A stretch of DNA of 64,000 nt from Malachius bipustulatus (taxonomy: Eukaryota > Arthropoda > Insecta > Coleoptera > Melyridae). A model generated the notes under the pieces. That model searched no databases. It was not told the DNA's origin and saw only the letters and a program-made list of their open reading frames with translations. The stretch covers positions 68,630,186-68,694,185 of the forward strand of contig OU342630.1 of assembly GCA_910589415.1 (NCBI GenBank), written 5' to 3'. The position numbers and the translations under genes are program-made. This document shows positions 35,755 to 48,201 of the stretch, piece after piece (positions within the stretch are counted from its first letter, which is position 1; each line of letters begins with the position of its first letter).

Positions 35755-37785
35755 ATGGAAAGAGACCTAGAACAGTTAAATTCTGCATTAAATGCTATCA
35801 AAGTTCTCAGATCAAACGTAAGAAGTGTATTCGAGTCTGTCAGCAATGGACTAAGAGCCGACCATGGAGAAGAAGGCAAAGAAAATAAATTCATTTTGGA
35901 ACTCCAGGAACTGCTCACCAATGTTAACAATAATTTAAGGTAAACATGCACTACTGGGTTGAAAAGTACATTTATTTTAATTGAGAACCATTTGTTTACA
36001 TTTAGAGACGTTGAGGGTGCAGTAGCAAATCTCACTCCTCCGCCAGGACCTTTTAATTTGGGTAACTCGACTTATCTCAGCCAGGAGACAACACAAGAGA
36101 GACAAGCTCTTTACGGACAGCTAGTCAATAGTTACAAATGGACGGATAAAGTAAGTTCATCTGTGCTCAGAATGTTCGGTTCACCTTGGTGTCAGTTTAC
36201 AAGGAGAATTTTATTTAGACGGTTAGATTGGAAGGGAAGGGCCCTTTTTTGTAATGTATGCAAGTAAATTAAGCAGTGACAAGACAATTTTATGAAATTT
36301 TGCTAACCGGTTAACTGGCGCTATTTACCGATGATCAACACATTATCCTTTTCGATTTTGAGCAGTCAAAACCCGACGCCTAGAAAAAGCCATTGCTATT
36401 TATATCCATGTCTACCTTGGAGTTAACTGGGCCAGTAAATCCACGACCATTCCATTTTCCTGGAATTTCAGGTGAAAGAGAGCAATCAAAGGATGACCAA
36501 AAGACCAAAGATTTTACTTTTTTACTATAATAGTCCTCCACCAATACCACAATCATAAGAGAACATGACGTGGGATCTATTTTTGTAATCTCTTGCTGTG
36601 TCGCTCTCTCCTTGTTAAGAAGTGGGAAGCGACCTTTATTGTTTATTGTTGGAAATGTAAAATGTCCTTCCATACAAAGGCTTAAGCAGGGGATTTTCCA
36701 AATTTCCCCTAATTCTCTTTGAGACGAACTATTTAAGTTTGTCAATGAAAAAAAAAGTTTCAATATTGATTTAGGGTTAATATAAAACGGTTAACGGGTA
36801 GTAAAAAATCTTACCAGTTACACTCATTACAAACAGTTAACCGGTTAACCAGTTAACCGTCACATCCCACATCAGGATGTTAATAGTGGTCGCATTAGTT
36901 TCATACTGTTGGAGGGGGGCACATTTTTAAGATTGTTACGTCTGATTTTATGAAGTACTTAACTTGCTTTATGAAACCGGACTTTAACCTTCGTTAATTG
37001 ATATAAATAATTTTCCAGATTAGAGAATACAGTGCTCTGGCTCATAATATCCTAGCAACAAATTCTTTTAACAAAACTTATAAAACATTCAGCACTGCAA
37101 AACGAAGGAAAACCCAAACCAGCAACTATAACGTTTCGCCAGAGTAAGTATTTAAACTCGAGGATTTTATGTCACCCTAAAACTACTAATTAATTGAATT
37201 ACTTTTTCTAGAGTCATAGAAAATCTGATAAATGGAATCGATCGAGTTTTTCCAGATATAAAAATCACAGCCAATAGACCATTTTCTCCTAATCCCGTTA
37301 TTCAGGTAAACAACGATACAAATCAGGGTGTATTTCCATTTTTACTAATTATTGTTAATTGAGATGATTTTCTTCAGGCTTCCCTAGGAAGTGTCCTAAA
37401 AGGAATGATAGCATTTAAAGGTCTAATGATTGAATGGGTCGTAGTTAAAGCCCACAATGAATCGAATGATCTTTGGACCGAATCTCGACATAAGGTGTTC
37501 CGGAAAGTTACTGAAAATTGTCATGCTGCCATGTGTCACTTTCATTCCCCCATGATGCCAGAATTAGCTGTGCGCTCCTTCATGGTGAGTATTATTCATC
37601 AAAGTCTAATGAAATAATTGTTTTAATTTGTGTTCACTTAAATTTTTTTTCAGCATTGGCTTCATAGTTATAACACTTTATTTAGTGCACCATGCAAGAG
37701 ATGTGGGAACCATCTTAATAATCACTTACCTCCAACTTGGAGAGATCTAAGAACCCTAGAGCCTTACCATGAAGAATGTAAATAG
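35755..37785 (+). CDS. MED27: Mediator of RNA polymerase II transcription subunit 27, complete, six exons
   Basis: Exons 35755-35939, 36006-36150, 37019-37143, 37212-37305, 37378-37584 and 37654-37785 join in frame with GT-AG introns (one of 868 bases, the others of 66-72) to give 295 residues. Human MED27 is of similar length. The N-terminus MERDLEQLNSALNAIKVLRS is a helical segment of the Mediator tail-side module. The C-terminal third is best conserved: VRSFMHWLHSYNTLFSAP, then CKRCG (Cys 266 and 269), LPPTWRDLRTLEPYHEEC (His 291, Cys 294), which fits the family's C-terminal zinc-binding fold. The protein bridges activators and RNA polymerase II in the nucleus. The ATG is the first in the frame, preceded by AAA. 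No disabling change was seen. Confidence 0.95.
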
Positions 37786-38447
37786 TTTTTTTTCATTGTT
37801 TATGAATTATTAAATACTAGCTAGTATTATTAAATTTTTTACCCATATTTGTATTAATTAGTGTAAAAATTCCATTATGTTTATTAAATTATTATAATTG
37901 ATAACTGACAACCGCATGTTGTTACTATTATTACCCTAAGAACTTTTTGTTTGATCAACCTGGTCATCCTACTTCACATCCGATTTACAGATGAAATTAT
38001 ACAAATCTTAAATAACTTTAGAGTTGTGTTAGGTTGGGGTTTAGGTATCATAGACGCAGAAACTAGTCTGTCCAGATATGAACCTGTTTAATACAATACT
38101 ACTAATACTGTAAAATGTAAAAACCCATTTTTTATTTTTACTATTCAGTCTCACAATTTCAAATTAATTGCTATTCTGGTAACATTTATCAAGACTTCTG
38201 GTGTAGAATCAACCATGAACAATATAATTATCTTTTTTATTTTTTTGTTTGCTGTATAATAAATGGGGAAACTGGAATTTGCATAACTATCTACATTTTT
38301 CAATGTTATTAGGTACCGTCAGTACAATGCAGCACATGGTGCAAGTATTTGCATTTATTTGATATTGCAATTTAGACAAGATGTTTAAATATAAGTGCCC
38401 AAATAGGTATGTAAATTTTTTAAGGTTTTGTTGAAGTTTTGTATCTA
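37786..38447 (+). other. 3' region of MED27
   Basis: AT-rich sequence after the stop. ATTAAA occurs within the first 80 bases and AATAAA near 38259 (TATAATAAATGG). Either could serve as polyA signal. No further coding frame. Confidence 0.35.
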
Positions 38448-38811
38448 CAGTATGTCCCCGGATTGACTTTAAAAGAGGAAAAACTTTTTTGTTTTTGATT
38501 TCTCAGAAAATTTCACTCTTGATGATCTGGCCTGCTTGATTTCAAATCCCCAAAACAAAAGTTTGAGAATTTCATTTCATGTTACGATTATTTGAATTTC
38601 TTCAAAAAAAATTAAATTACATATGAAAAAAATTCCAATTAGGTATTAAAGAAAAATTATATTATCTCAAGAACCGTTCGAGTTACCTAAAAAGTAACTT
38701 TTGTTTTGGGGATTTGAAATCAAGCAGGCCAGATCATCAAGAGTGAAATTTTTTGAGAAATCAAAAACAAAAAAGTTATTCCTCTTTTAAAGTCAATCCG
38801 GGGACATACTG
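38448..38811. mobile_element. 364-bp near-perfect palindromic MITE with TA target site
   Basis: Starts CAGTATGTCCCCGGATTGAC and ends with the inverse GTCAATCCGGGGACATACTG, flanked by TA at 38446-38447 and 38812-38813. The arms match over more than 130 bases each (for example CTTGATGATCTGGCCTGCTT against AAGCAGGCCAGATCATCAAG), with only a short unpaired centre. TA duplication suggests Tc1/mariner mobilisation. High arm identity indicates a recent insertion or gene conversion. The ORF at 38911-38720 overlaps the arm and is not a gene. Confidence 0.85.
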
Positions 38812-39140
38812 TATGTATTACAACTGATTTATCAAGTTGTATGAAAATAACTTGTAAATTGTTTAGTAAATGTACCAAAAAGAATATGGAAAGTATATAA
38901 ATGGCAGACATTCAGGGTTTTATCATATCTACCAAAAAAAGCTTTGAAGATGTTAAATTCATTGTACCAAATAATTATTATTTAACAATTATTAAACAAT
39001 ATAGTGCACAAAATATTCTACAAGAATATTGTAGAAATCAACTACCTCGTGTAAAAATAATAATTAATAGTAAAGTGGTGAAAAATTAGTGATATTTTTT
39101 TATAAACACATAATTACATATTTCAAATAACAAATAAATA

Positions 39141-40329
39141 TAGGGTGTCCCAATATTCCATGGACATGGAGCAACCACAGATTACTGAGGTAAAAAAAAG
39201 TCGCTCGGACCAAACTTATCTCTATACCAAAGTGCTTCGTTTGTCCGTTAGAGGGCTTCAAAGTCTTTTGAAAATTTTAGTTTTTTTGAAATAGCTCAAA
39301 GTCGGCTGATTCCAATTCGATGAAATTTGGTAAGTAAATTTCTTATTAAAAGTACTAACTTCTGATGTACATGATAATTTGACGGAAACCTGGGAAGGGG
39401 TGAAACTACCCCTACCCTCCATTAAAATCGATCGTAATTGTTGATAGGGTAGCAGGAACGCTGTGTATGTTTTTTTGTTTGAAAGATACATCGTTTTAGC
39501 CCATTTTTGGTCTCCTACAAAAATTTGTATCTTTCCGAGGTGCTATGTGATAAAATAAATTAGTCGATGATAACTAAATTTTTGTTTCATTCTTTTACTT
39601 TGAAATCAAATTTTCAATTGTCAGGTGATTATTTTATCTAATCTCATAAAAGATGCCCGATGTGGGCGCCGGTTTGGACCCTAGAAGGTTCCATCCTGCG
39701 CAAAAAATTATTTTAAATTTTCTTGGAACCTCGTCGTTTTGCAAACTGTTTACTGCGTTTGAAAAAAACCGTTTGCAAACACCTGAAAAAAAAAACCGAA
39801 CCATACTAAACATCTTTTATGAGATTAGATCAAATAATCACCTGACAATTGAAAATTTGATTTCAAATTAAAAGAATGAAATAAAATTTTGGTAAGGTGT
39901 CATCGACTAATTTATTTTATCACATAGCACCTCGGAGAGATACAGATTTTTGTAGGAGACCAAAAATGGGCTAAAACGATGTATCTTTCAAACAAAAAAA
40001 CATGAACAGCGTTCCTGCTACCCTATCAACAATTACGATCGATTTTAATGGAGGGTAGGGGTAGTTTAACCCCTTCCCGGGTTTCCGTCAAATTATCATG
40101 TACATCAGATATTAGTACTTTTAATAAGAAATTCACCTACCAAATTTCATCGAATTGGAATCAGCCGACTTTGAGCTATTTCAAAAAAACTAAAATTTTC
40201 AAAAGACTTTGAAGCCCTCTAACGGACAAACGAAGCACTTTGGTATAGAGATAAGTTTGGTCCGGGCGACTTTTTTTTACCTCAGTAATCTGTAGTTGCT
40301 CCATGTCCATGGAATTTTGGGACACCCTG
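39141..40329. mobile_element. 1.19-kb foldback element with half-kilobase arms
   Basis: Arms of about 510-520 bases (39141 to about 39655, and about 39810 to 40329) are nearly perfect inverses. Examples are GGACATGGAGCAACCACAGA against GTAGTTGCTCCATGTCC, and AATTACGATCGATTTTAATG with its inverse. The centre (about 39656-39809) is unpaired and holds GTTTGCAAAC. Ends are TAGGGTGTCCC and GGGACACCCTG with TA on both sides. ORFs at 39491-39258 and 39653-39871 fall in arm and centre and show no domain. Confidence 0.85.
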
Positions 40330-40508
40330 TATTTTTATAATTTTTGATTCTATTTTCAAGAGGATTTAAGAAATACAGAGGGTTCTACAATAGTGCGTTG
40401 TTCTTTCCTAGCGACTCGTCTGTTGGAGATAAAAAAAAAGATATGAGAGAAAAGTAGTAGGTATGGTTTGAAGAGACCTTTAATAGCCTAAAATTATTTT
40501 TAGCAATT

Positions 40509-41150
40509 CAGGGTGGCCCAATATCGCTCTACGGCGTACAACTTTGTTATTTAAAAAGTATAATTATTATTATTATATTTTTAGATTGTCTGAGAAAATC
40601 AGTAAGAGTGGTGGTCATAGTTGGAGTTTAAATTGAGTAGCTTTATGAGTTATAAACAAATGAAAATCGCCATTTTAAATCTTCAAAACAGTTCACAATA
40701 ATAAAAACGAATCCAAATATCGGAAAACGGTTTATATCTTAACTTTTTACATGGTATCCTATCTTGTGAATTAAATTATACAGGGTGATGAAAATTATCA
40801 GATTCTTCATTAATTTTATCAGATTTTGTACACCCCCTATATAACAATTTCATCCATCCTGTAGGATACCACACATGAAAACTTAAGATAGGGATATGTA
40901 AACTGTTATCTGATATCTTGAGCCGTTTTCAATGTGATGAACTGCTTTGAAAACGGAAAATGACGATTTTCACTTGTTTATAACTCATATAAACTACCTA
41001 CCTCGTAAACTACTAAGTTTAACTTCAACTATATGGAAACCATTCTTACTGAATTTTCTCAGACAATCTAAAAATGTAATAATATACAGGATGTCCTACT
41101 TAAAATAACAAATTTGTCTCCTAAAACTACACAACTTTTGGCTCACATCT
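40509..41150. mobile_element. Foldback element, family shared with 48911-49526 (copy 1)
   Basis: GATTGTCTGAGAAAATCAGT (about 40585) is mirrored by ACTGAATTTTCTCAGACAAT (about 41050). The inner arms include GTTATAAACAAATGAAAATC and GATTTTCACTTGTTTATAAC. A copy of the arms recurs at 48911-49526. Outer ends (CAGGGTGGCCC on the left, CAGGATGTCC on the right) are not in inverse orientation, so the true boundaries are uncertain. Confidence 0.6.
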
Positions 41151-44119
41151 TTTTTTCTATCATTCATTCATTGCTGTTTGGGGAAAACGTATTTGATGAT
41201 TTTTACAATTTTTTTTAGGAATATTATAGGAAATTAAAGGACGCAGATTTAATATCGAAAATAAGTTCTAAGCAAATAGAAGTATGTATAAGAATTCCTT
41301 TTTTAATGGCTTTAACAAAAATTTCTGTTGGGAAAATATGCACATGAAAAAAAGTACCAAACTACCCTGCCCTACATAACTTTTTGGCCCTATATTAATA
41401 ATTAATAATAAAGTTTCAAAGTTTTATCATTGAAATTACCTCCATTTTTACGGCGCCTGTGCATTAAGTGACGGACCACCCCTGATGTAAATTTTGGATT
41501 CACAAATTGAGAACTGCGTTATTTAATACTAAATAAGAAACTGCTTAAATAAAAAAAGGGGTCAGGCGGCTCATTTTGTATAACTTAAGATACCCATAGC
41601 TTCCATGTATTTACATATTTCTATTCTGACTACATGCATGCACCTAATATTATAGGTATTAAAATGAATTTACTTGTTTTTATACCTGCATATTTTGTTG
41701 AAATTTCCAATCATTAAATATTTTAATTTATTTACCAAAAACATCGCATAAAAATGCTGCTGGACACAGAGGTGGCCTCCACGGGTTTTTTATGAAATAA
41801 AAAAGTGTCTTTTTTTGTTGTTTCCAAGGAAAATAATAACAAAAAGAATAGATAATAATATAAAAAATGACATTTATAATACTTTATAAGTAATATAGGT
41901 ATACAGTGTGTTGATTTTCAAAGGCATAGGGAATTGGCCAATTAGCATAGCATTATAAACGTTGCTTTGTTGCTTTTTTTTATTAAAAATTGAAAATTAC
42001 TTGAATTTTTACTAAAGAATTTAGGAAAATAATATAAAATTCAACTAATTTCTGATATTAAGCGTTAAGCACAATATTTTTAGCTTCATTTTGATACCAA
42101 AACTATTTCTGTCACTTTTAAACGACGAAGCAAGAATCCTTAAAAACCACGTTCGCAATGCGAATTCCATAGAGAGGAAATAAAAAAAAAATGAAAATTT
42201 GTAACGTCATTTTTTAGGTGAAGTAAGTACCGGCTCTTTGCGAGATGGTTGATATTGATAGGTACATACTATATTTTCCAGCGAGCCTGGATGATCTGGA
42301 GTTCGTCCGATTCGACTTTCTCAAACGAAGAGGTAAAGCAAAAATGTTCAGCTATAAAACGTAAATCTTCGTTTTCCTTTTAAATGCTGAAAATGGGTAA
42401 AATTTGCGCGCAAACATGAGCGGAAATGGCCGGGTGAATGAGAGTGGGGGTAGAACAAGCAGATGATGGGTACAACAGTGCGTTTATTATGGCTTTCTCA
42501 TTAGGACCATTTATAGATTGCTCCATCAGTTTTTCTCTTATAAGAAAAAACATCAATGTTTTGCACTAAAGTGTTAATAATAAAAAAGGAAAATATTAAA
42601 CTCGAGTAGAAAACTGTGCAGTTAGGATCTGGGGGCTATTCATCGTGTGATGGCACCGGAGGTATTCCGTTAATTGTTTTAGGTATTATTTTGATAACTG
42701 GGCTTTAGGTTTGTTTTTTTTTTTCATCGACGTCAATTTGGTTCAATATATATTTACAATTTTCTAATAGTTAATATTTTTGTCAGCATCTGGTGATTTT
42801 AGAGCTGTTGTCTAAGTGCAAATTCGAATTTAGTCACGTAGAGGTGCCCAATGAAGAACTGGATGATAAAAAAAATAAGTGGACAGGTAATCAATCATGC
42901 TACAGAAAAACAAATGTTTTTGAAGTTGAGAAGATCTTTGAAAGCCAGTATCACTGGTATTGGCAACTCGGTTCATTTAAATCAGGAAAAAGATGCAGGA
43001 TGATACTTATCATTTTCACTTGGAGTTAAAAATGTTACAGACATTTTTTCAAGTATTATCAGTATTGCCAAGATGAGATTGAAGCGGTTGATAGAACTGG
43101 GTAAACAAGTGAATGAAAGAGAAGGAGTTGAGTCAAAAGTCTGTTAATGTACCCTATTATCAAACTTCAAAAGAAAATTGAATTGTTATACCTTCTAAAA
43201 AGGCTTCAACAATCAAGAGAAATTTTGTCTTGTAGATAGATGATGGTCTTTTTTTCTGATCGTCTGTTTTTCACAGATGCTGAGCTACTCCTAATAAAAT
43301 AATTGAAGGATCTACTTTACACTACTCAGAATAAAATGAAAGTGTCGCAATCCAAAATTTTGTCTTATTTTGATTGGGTAGGTATTATAGCTTTCGATAT
43401 TTCCAAGGAATTTCGATTTTATTTGCGCAACTCAGCAGCGTTATATCCTTTATTTTCCAGGTGTATTGGATTTTTTATTATTGAAACGGCACATGCACTG
43501 AAGAGGGAAATCCCTAATGGCGCTCTGTGAGCGGTGCATGAGCGGAGACATCGATTCACGTTCACTGTGAATCGTTGCAGGTTCTATTCCTCAGGAAACA
43601 CTTCGCTTGAAATGAACGAATAAACATGCAAACAAATTTTCTCGTTTTCCTAATAAATTTTTCTAGTGTGTTTTAATAGCTTTTAATAGTATTTTGAAGC
43701 TTCATGTCTTCCTCGAGACTGTTTTAAAATTTTCGTTTCGACACCTGAAAATCAACTGTTTGCTCGTGATGTGCATACCTCAATATTTACTCGCTGGAGG
43801 ATTTTTGAAATTTTGACCTCATATTAATTGAAGCTAAAAACTTCAAGCAAAAAAAATCAAGGGACGAGAATAATAATTGACTCATGACAAACAATAAAAA
43901 CAAGGATTGCATAAAAATGACTCAAGTTAAAATTTATTCTCAGAACCGGTTCTTGAATAAAATTAGAATGAAAATCTAGGTACTTATTGTCTCCGAACAA
44001 AGATTAAAATCGTGAACACTTAAGGAATTTTCTTGCTTGCATTCAGAGAAAAACAGTTGATTTTTTGAGAACATCTGTTAATGCAGGTGATGAACTGAAA
44101 ATTTCAAAACAGTGTCGAG
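41151..44119. other. Intergenic stretch, no recognised gene
   Basis: Frame 42793-43029 (containing SHVEVPNEELDDKKNKW) and ORF 43303-43530 are unrecognised. Alternative frames around 42950-43090 look as if a coding sequence has been frameshifted, so a decayed element is possible. At about 43510-43610 a stretch with an imperfect inverted ATTCACGTTCACTGTGAAT and GCAGGTTCTATTCC (B-box-like) may be a tRNA-derived SINE. Confidence 0.3.
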
Positions 44120-44360
44120 TTGATGAGACATCAAGCTTCAAAATTTTCTCGTCAAAAGGCACAAGAAAAATTTATTGGGGAATCGGGGGGATTAAAATTG
44201 CTGAATGATTTAGCAATAAGTCTTCATACATCACGACCTTGTAGAAAATTTGTTTGTAGGTTTTTTAGTTTAAATCTAATAAACCTGGAAAGCACAGGAT
44301 ATAGGGTTGATGCTGAGTTGCGCAAACAAAATTGAAATTCCTTGGGAACATCGAAATAAA
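44120..44360 (+). repeat. Dispersed repeat, copy 2
   Basis: Direct-orientation relative of 33640-33870, about 10.5 kb away. The ORF at 44120-44335 spans it but the other copy is not open, so it is probably not a gene. Confidence 0.5.
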
Positions 44361-44999
44361 TAATTATCTCCAACAAAAATCAGGTAAAATTTTGGTATGA
44401 GACACTTTCATGTTTAAGTATTTACTGTAGTTATGGATATGGGATGGGATTTTTGTGTCAGAATTTGTGTATCACAGCAGTCGTGAAAGCTGCCTTATTA
44501 TGATTGCCTGGAAGTTTCTGTTGCTGTGGTCTTTACTGTAAAAAACTCCAAGGCTTCAGTTTGAATGAAGTATACAAAGGAATGACTTAAAAAAATATTT
44601 CTTTTAACAGATGGTTTAAAAATAGAATCACAGCTGCAAACAAGTCTGCTCTTTGGAATTAAATTATTTCAAGATATTATACTATACGAAAAAATTGCTT
44701 AATGTATTTTCTTAACACCGATTCGCCAAACAATTAAACTAATTAGAGACACCCAGGTAATTCCCAAGTCACAGAAGATAAAATTACGTAATTTACTTTC
44801 ACCTTCCTTAGATCAAAACTAACAGTCGATATTCTAATTCGCAGGAAAATAGTGATGCTTAATTCGTTACAAGTAACTGTTACTTCTTCATCAATTATTA
44901 TCCTATGCAGCACCGATATGTGGAAGCGAGCAATGAGATACAAGTAATTAGAGAGGACAGAAATACACGTGAAGGAAGGAATATAAAGAGAATATTCGG

Positions 45000-45400
45000 A
45001 AAATCATAATGAAAGAGTGGAAGAGTGTGGACGGATGGGCCAAAACATTTATTCCGGATCTAATAAGAAAATGGTTCAACAGAAAGATGGGGAAAAACAG
45101 ATTTCTACATTACACAGACCGTCACTGTCACTGGACACGGTGTGTTTACAAGCTACCTAACGTAGAATAGGAAAAAGTATCGATAGGAAATTCTGCATGG
45201 TATTGCTAAATGGAGGACACCGCAGGACATACCCTTTTTGAGTATGACCTTGGTATGCTCAAAGGCAAATGGCCAACTGTGAATGCGGAGTAGTTATGAT
45301 ATCTGAAAATACTGGGAAATCATAGCAAGGAGTGAAAGAGAATGGGGAGAGTATGGTGGCATACTTGGGAGAACAGGGGGCTTTTAGTGGGTAGATCCTC
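45000..45400 (+). pseudogene. R1-like LINE ORF2 C-terminal relic
   Basis: Plus-strand reading across frameshifts gives VDGWAKTFIPDLIRKWFNRK followed by MGKNRFLHYT, then TVTGHGVFTSYLT in a shifted frame, then MEDTAGHTLFE. The order W-x-x-x-L-I-P-x-x-x-x-W-x-N-R, L-T-G-H-G-x-F-x-x-Y-L, and D-T-A-x-H-T-L-F-x-C is characteristic of the region after the reverse transcriptase in R1/LOA-type insect LINEs. Here the last Cys of the knuckle is replaced by Tyr and several stops intervene. The copy is dead and 5'-truncated. Confidence 0.75.
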
Positions 45401-45459
45401 CCTAAGAGGGTGATAATAATAATATAACTATCGCTTCTAATTCTTAGGACAATATACAA

Positions 45460-46217
45460 TATACCTAAAAACTGACGGGAGGTAATAAATAGGTACCTAC
45501 CTATTTACCTACTTATTATAATAACCCATCTATCACAAATGAATGAGCGAAATCGCATGAAGTTGTCTGAAGTAGAAAAAAAGTATTTGTATTTAGTCTA
45601 TTCAGTTAACAGTAACGGAAAGGCCTCATCAACTCAGCACTAAAAGATTCATCAATTCGTAAGTGAAAGGTGACGTAATACTGACGAGTCTCATAACACC
45701 TTCCTGGGTTAGTAGCGCACCATAGTCACCGTCACCATACCCATGCCCATTGTGTTAAATGTCTAGGAAGCGCATTTGCCTATCGAGACCGGGTTACTTG
45801 CGAGTATTGGGCACAGCGCCCTAAGCGTCTGTAATTATTGTAATACTTATTGTTATCATAATATAAAGTTAAGTAATACAGCGTAAAAAATCAAACAAAT
45901 GAAATAACACGTGACATTATACTGAAGTACCTGGTCCGTTATTCTATAAAGTTCTCGTCTCGGTTCTTATAGTTTACGATTCACATAAATTTAAGAGGGA
46001 CACTAAAAAAATTTTATGATGACCACACATTGACAAGATATGAATACTCATAGAAATTTATCAATTTTGCACCTTTCCTACCCACGCCACTGCCAAACTC
46101 AAACTAATAATAAAACGGTTTTTTTTTTAACAAAATTAGCGCCAAAATATGACACTAGCGCCTAGTTCGGAAACGTTTTCCTATCCTGTTAATCAGGATT
46201 TGGCTTACTTGCATATA
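45460..46217. other. Intergenic stretch with GGTACCTACC motifs
   Basis: A cluster of TAGGTACCTACC-type motifs at about 45490-45515; otherwise no gene, RNA or repeat boundary seen. Confidence 0.4.
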
Positions 46218-46995
46218 CAGGGTGTTATGTAATTGAATGTCAATATTTAAGGGGGTGATTTGTGAGCCCATTTTAAGAAGAAAACTTCATAAGAACGTAT
46301 GTCCTAAGAGTCTTAACTTTTGAGATACAGGGTGGTAAAGTTTTATTAAAATAAATCATTTTTTCGTACTTAATATCTCGTATACCGCTCTGGATATTTT
46401 AATGAAATTTCGTATACAGGTATTACGCATCAAGGGGCATTTTTTCATGTACCACGTTTCATTTTATTTCCATTAATGACGATGGTGCATGATCGTGCAG
46501 AATTTTACCGGCATATTTTAGCAGACATTAATGGTACGCCACTGATTTTTGTTCAAATAGAAATCATTTTTGGAATCCCCATTCATTTCCAAGCTAATTT
46601 GATTACTTCTTTTTTTTCAGTCCGATGCACGGTTTTCGCGTAAAAAAAATAAAATCTGTTTCTTTACATGGTCACAAGATTATCGTTAAAATGACAATAA
46701 AAAAATATAAAAATATGCAGGTAAATTTCTGCAAGATGTGACTAGTGGAGATAAAACGAAATGTGGTACATGAAAAAATGCCTCTTGATGAGTAATATCT
46801 GCCTATTAAATTTCATTAAAATATCCAGAGCGGTATTAAAGATATTATGAAAAAATTATTTATTTTTAAAAACTTTACCACCCTGTATCTCAAAAGTTAA
46901 GACTTTTAGGACATACGTTCTTATGAAGTTTTCTTCTTAAAACGGACTCAAAAATCACCCCCTTAAATATTGACATTCAATTACAAAACACCCTG
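46218..46995. mobile_element. 778-bp foldback element, CAGGGTGTT family copy 1
   Basis: Ends CAGGGTGTTATGTAATTGAA and TTCAATTACAAAACACCCTG, flanked by TA (46216-46217 and 46996-46997). Arms of about 250 bases pair closely (AAGGGGGTGATTT, TCATAAGAACGTATGTCCTA, CTTAACTTTTGAGATACAGG, and their inverses). An inner ATACAGGGTGG / CCACCCTGTAT pair repeats the terminal motif within the arms. This copy lacks the insertion seen in copy 2 and so serves as an empty-site control. Confidence 0.85.
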
Positions 46996-48201
46996 TATAT
47001 GGAGTACCAATTTTTACGGAAATTCAATTGTCCGCCATTTTAAAAGCACTTGATTGAAATCGGTCGAATGCATTTTTTCAATAAAATCAGTTCCCTATAT
47101 TGAAAATTGCAGCCTATCGTGTGGCAAACACAGGTTTTTGCGATCTCTGTAAAACCTGTGCAGAATTCACCGGTCAGACGTCAAAGAATTCAAAATATTA
47201 AAACTGTTGAGTTGCATTGCAAATACCTACTCCAGAACAAGCTGATTATGACATAAGAAGTAACATCTAAAAAGTGAGGTGGGAGATTTAAAGGGAGGTA
47301 AGTCCCAGTAGTTTGGGATTTTGCATTCAAGGGGACGTTTTTTTGCAACAACGGGGAAGTTTGCATTCAAGGACTCAGGGTCGGTTAACGACGATCGAAT
47401 GGACGAGGGTTCTTACTGCAGAACCATATCGGAGTCTGGGAAAGAGCCTTGCCGGGTGTCGTAAAAGTGACCGGATTTTGTGGAATTAGTCATAGAAAAC
47501 AACGTCGTCGAGCAGTATTAGGAGTGTTTCAGAAAAGACTGGGAAGAAATGAGCGTAGCTGGGTATTATAAAGAGTCTCAGAGAAACATCCCCCTCATAA
47601 AGAACCGCGAGCCTTGGGTTCTGTTGCCTGGATTCCCTCCAGAGTGGGCTTATTGGATTAACCGCTGTGCTCAACTGGATAAAAATCTAATATTACTAGT
47701 TTTGTTTCTATTGACTGATGTTATTTTTTTAATTTCTCCCATAACGAATAATAATTATATCTTATTTATACAGGGCACTCTTTCTCTCAGATGTGTTCAG
47801 AGCTATCAATAGATAATTTGAACACATACAATTTTATGTTTTATCTTCAACCAGCAAACGTCCTTCCACGTTTCTCCAATCAATTTTCTCCAACTCTCCT
47901 CCAATTATTCCACCAGCTCGCGTTGTACACCTTCTTCTTTTCTTCTATAAATTTACCAAATTCTTTTCCGCTTCTAATTTCTTGGAGAACTCCTTTTCTC
48001 AATATGATTTTACGTATTCTGTACAAGCCAAGATTCTTTCACCTTCTCTTTTACTTTCAATCTTTCCTTTGCGTTGCTCATCTTATTCCCTCTTTTTCAA
48101 ATAATTATTTTCTTCTCCACCGACACGGTCTCTTGTTGCTCCTCTTCATCTTTGCCACCAATTATTTATTTATTTATTCAATTATTTATTGTTAAAAACT
48201 T
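46996..48201. other. Intergenic stretch ending in a pyrimidine-rich tract
   Basis: ORFs at 47549-47812 and 47791-48195 have no recognised domain; the latter is driven by a T/C-rich tract (about 47850-48150, TTCTTCTTTTCTTC-type text). The tract abuts the left arm of the candidate 12.3-kb element. A similar T/C-rich tract of the same strand follows its right arm. Confidence 0.4.

Noticed and set aside
35700..36035. 111-codon minus-strand ORF at the MED27 start
   Set aside because: It is the antisense shadow of MED27 exons 1-2.
36380..36763. 127-codon minus-strand ORF inside MED27
   Set aside because: It lies wholly within the 868-base MED27 intron on the other strand and has no recognised motif.
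47791..48195. 134-codon ORF, the longest in the window
   Set aside because: It follows a T/C-rich tract giving Phe/Leu/Ser runs, with no domain and no splice context.
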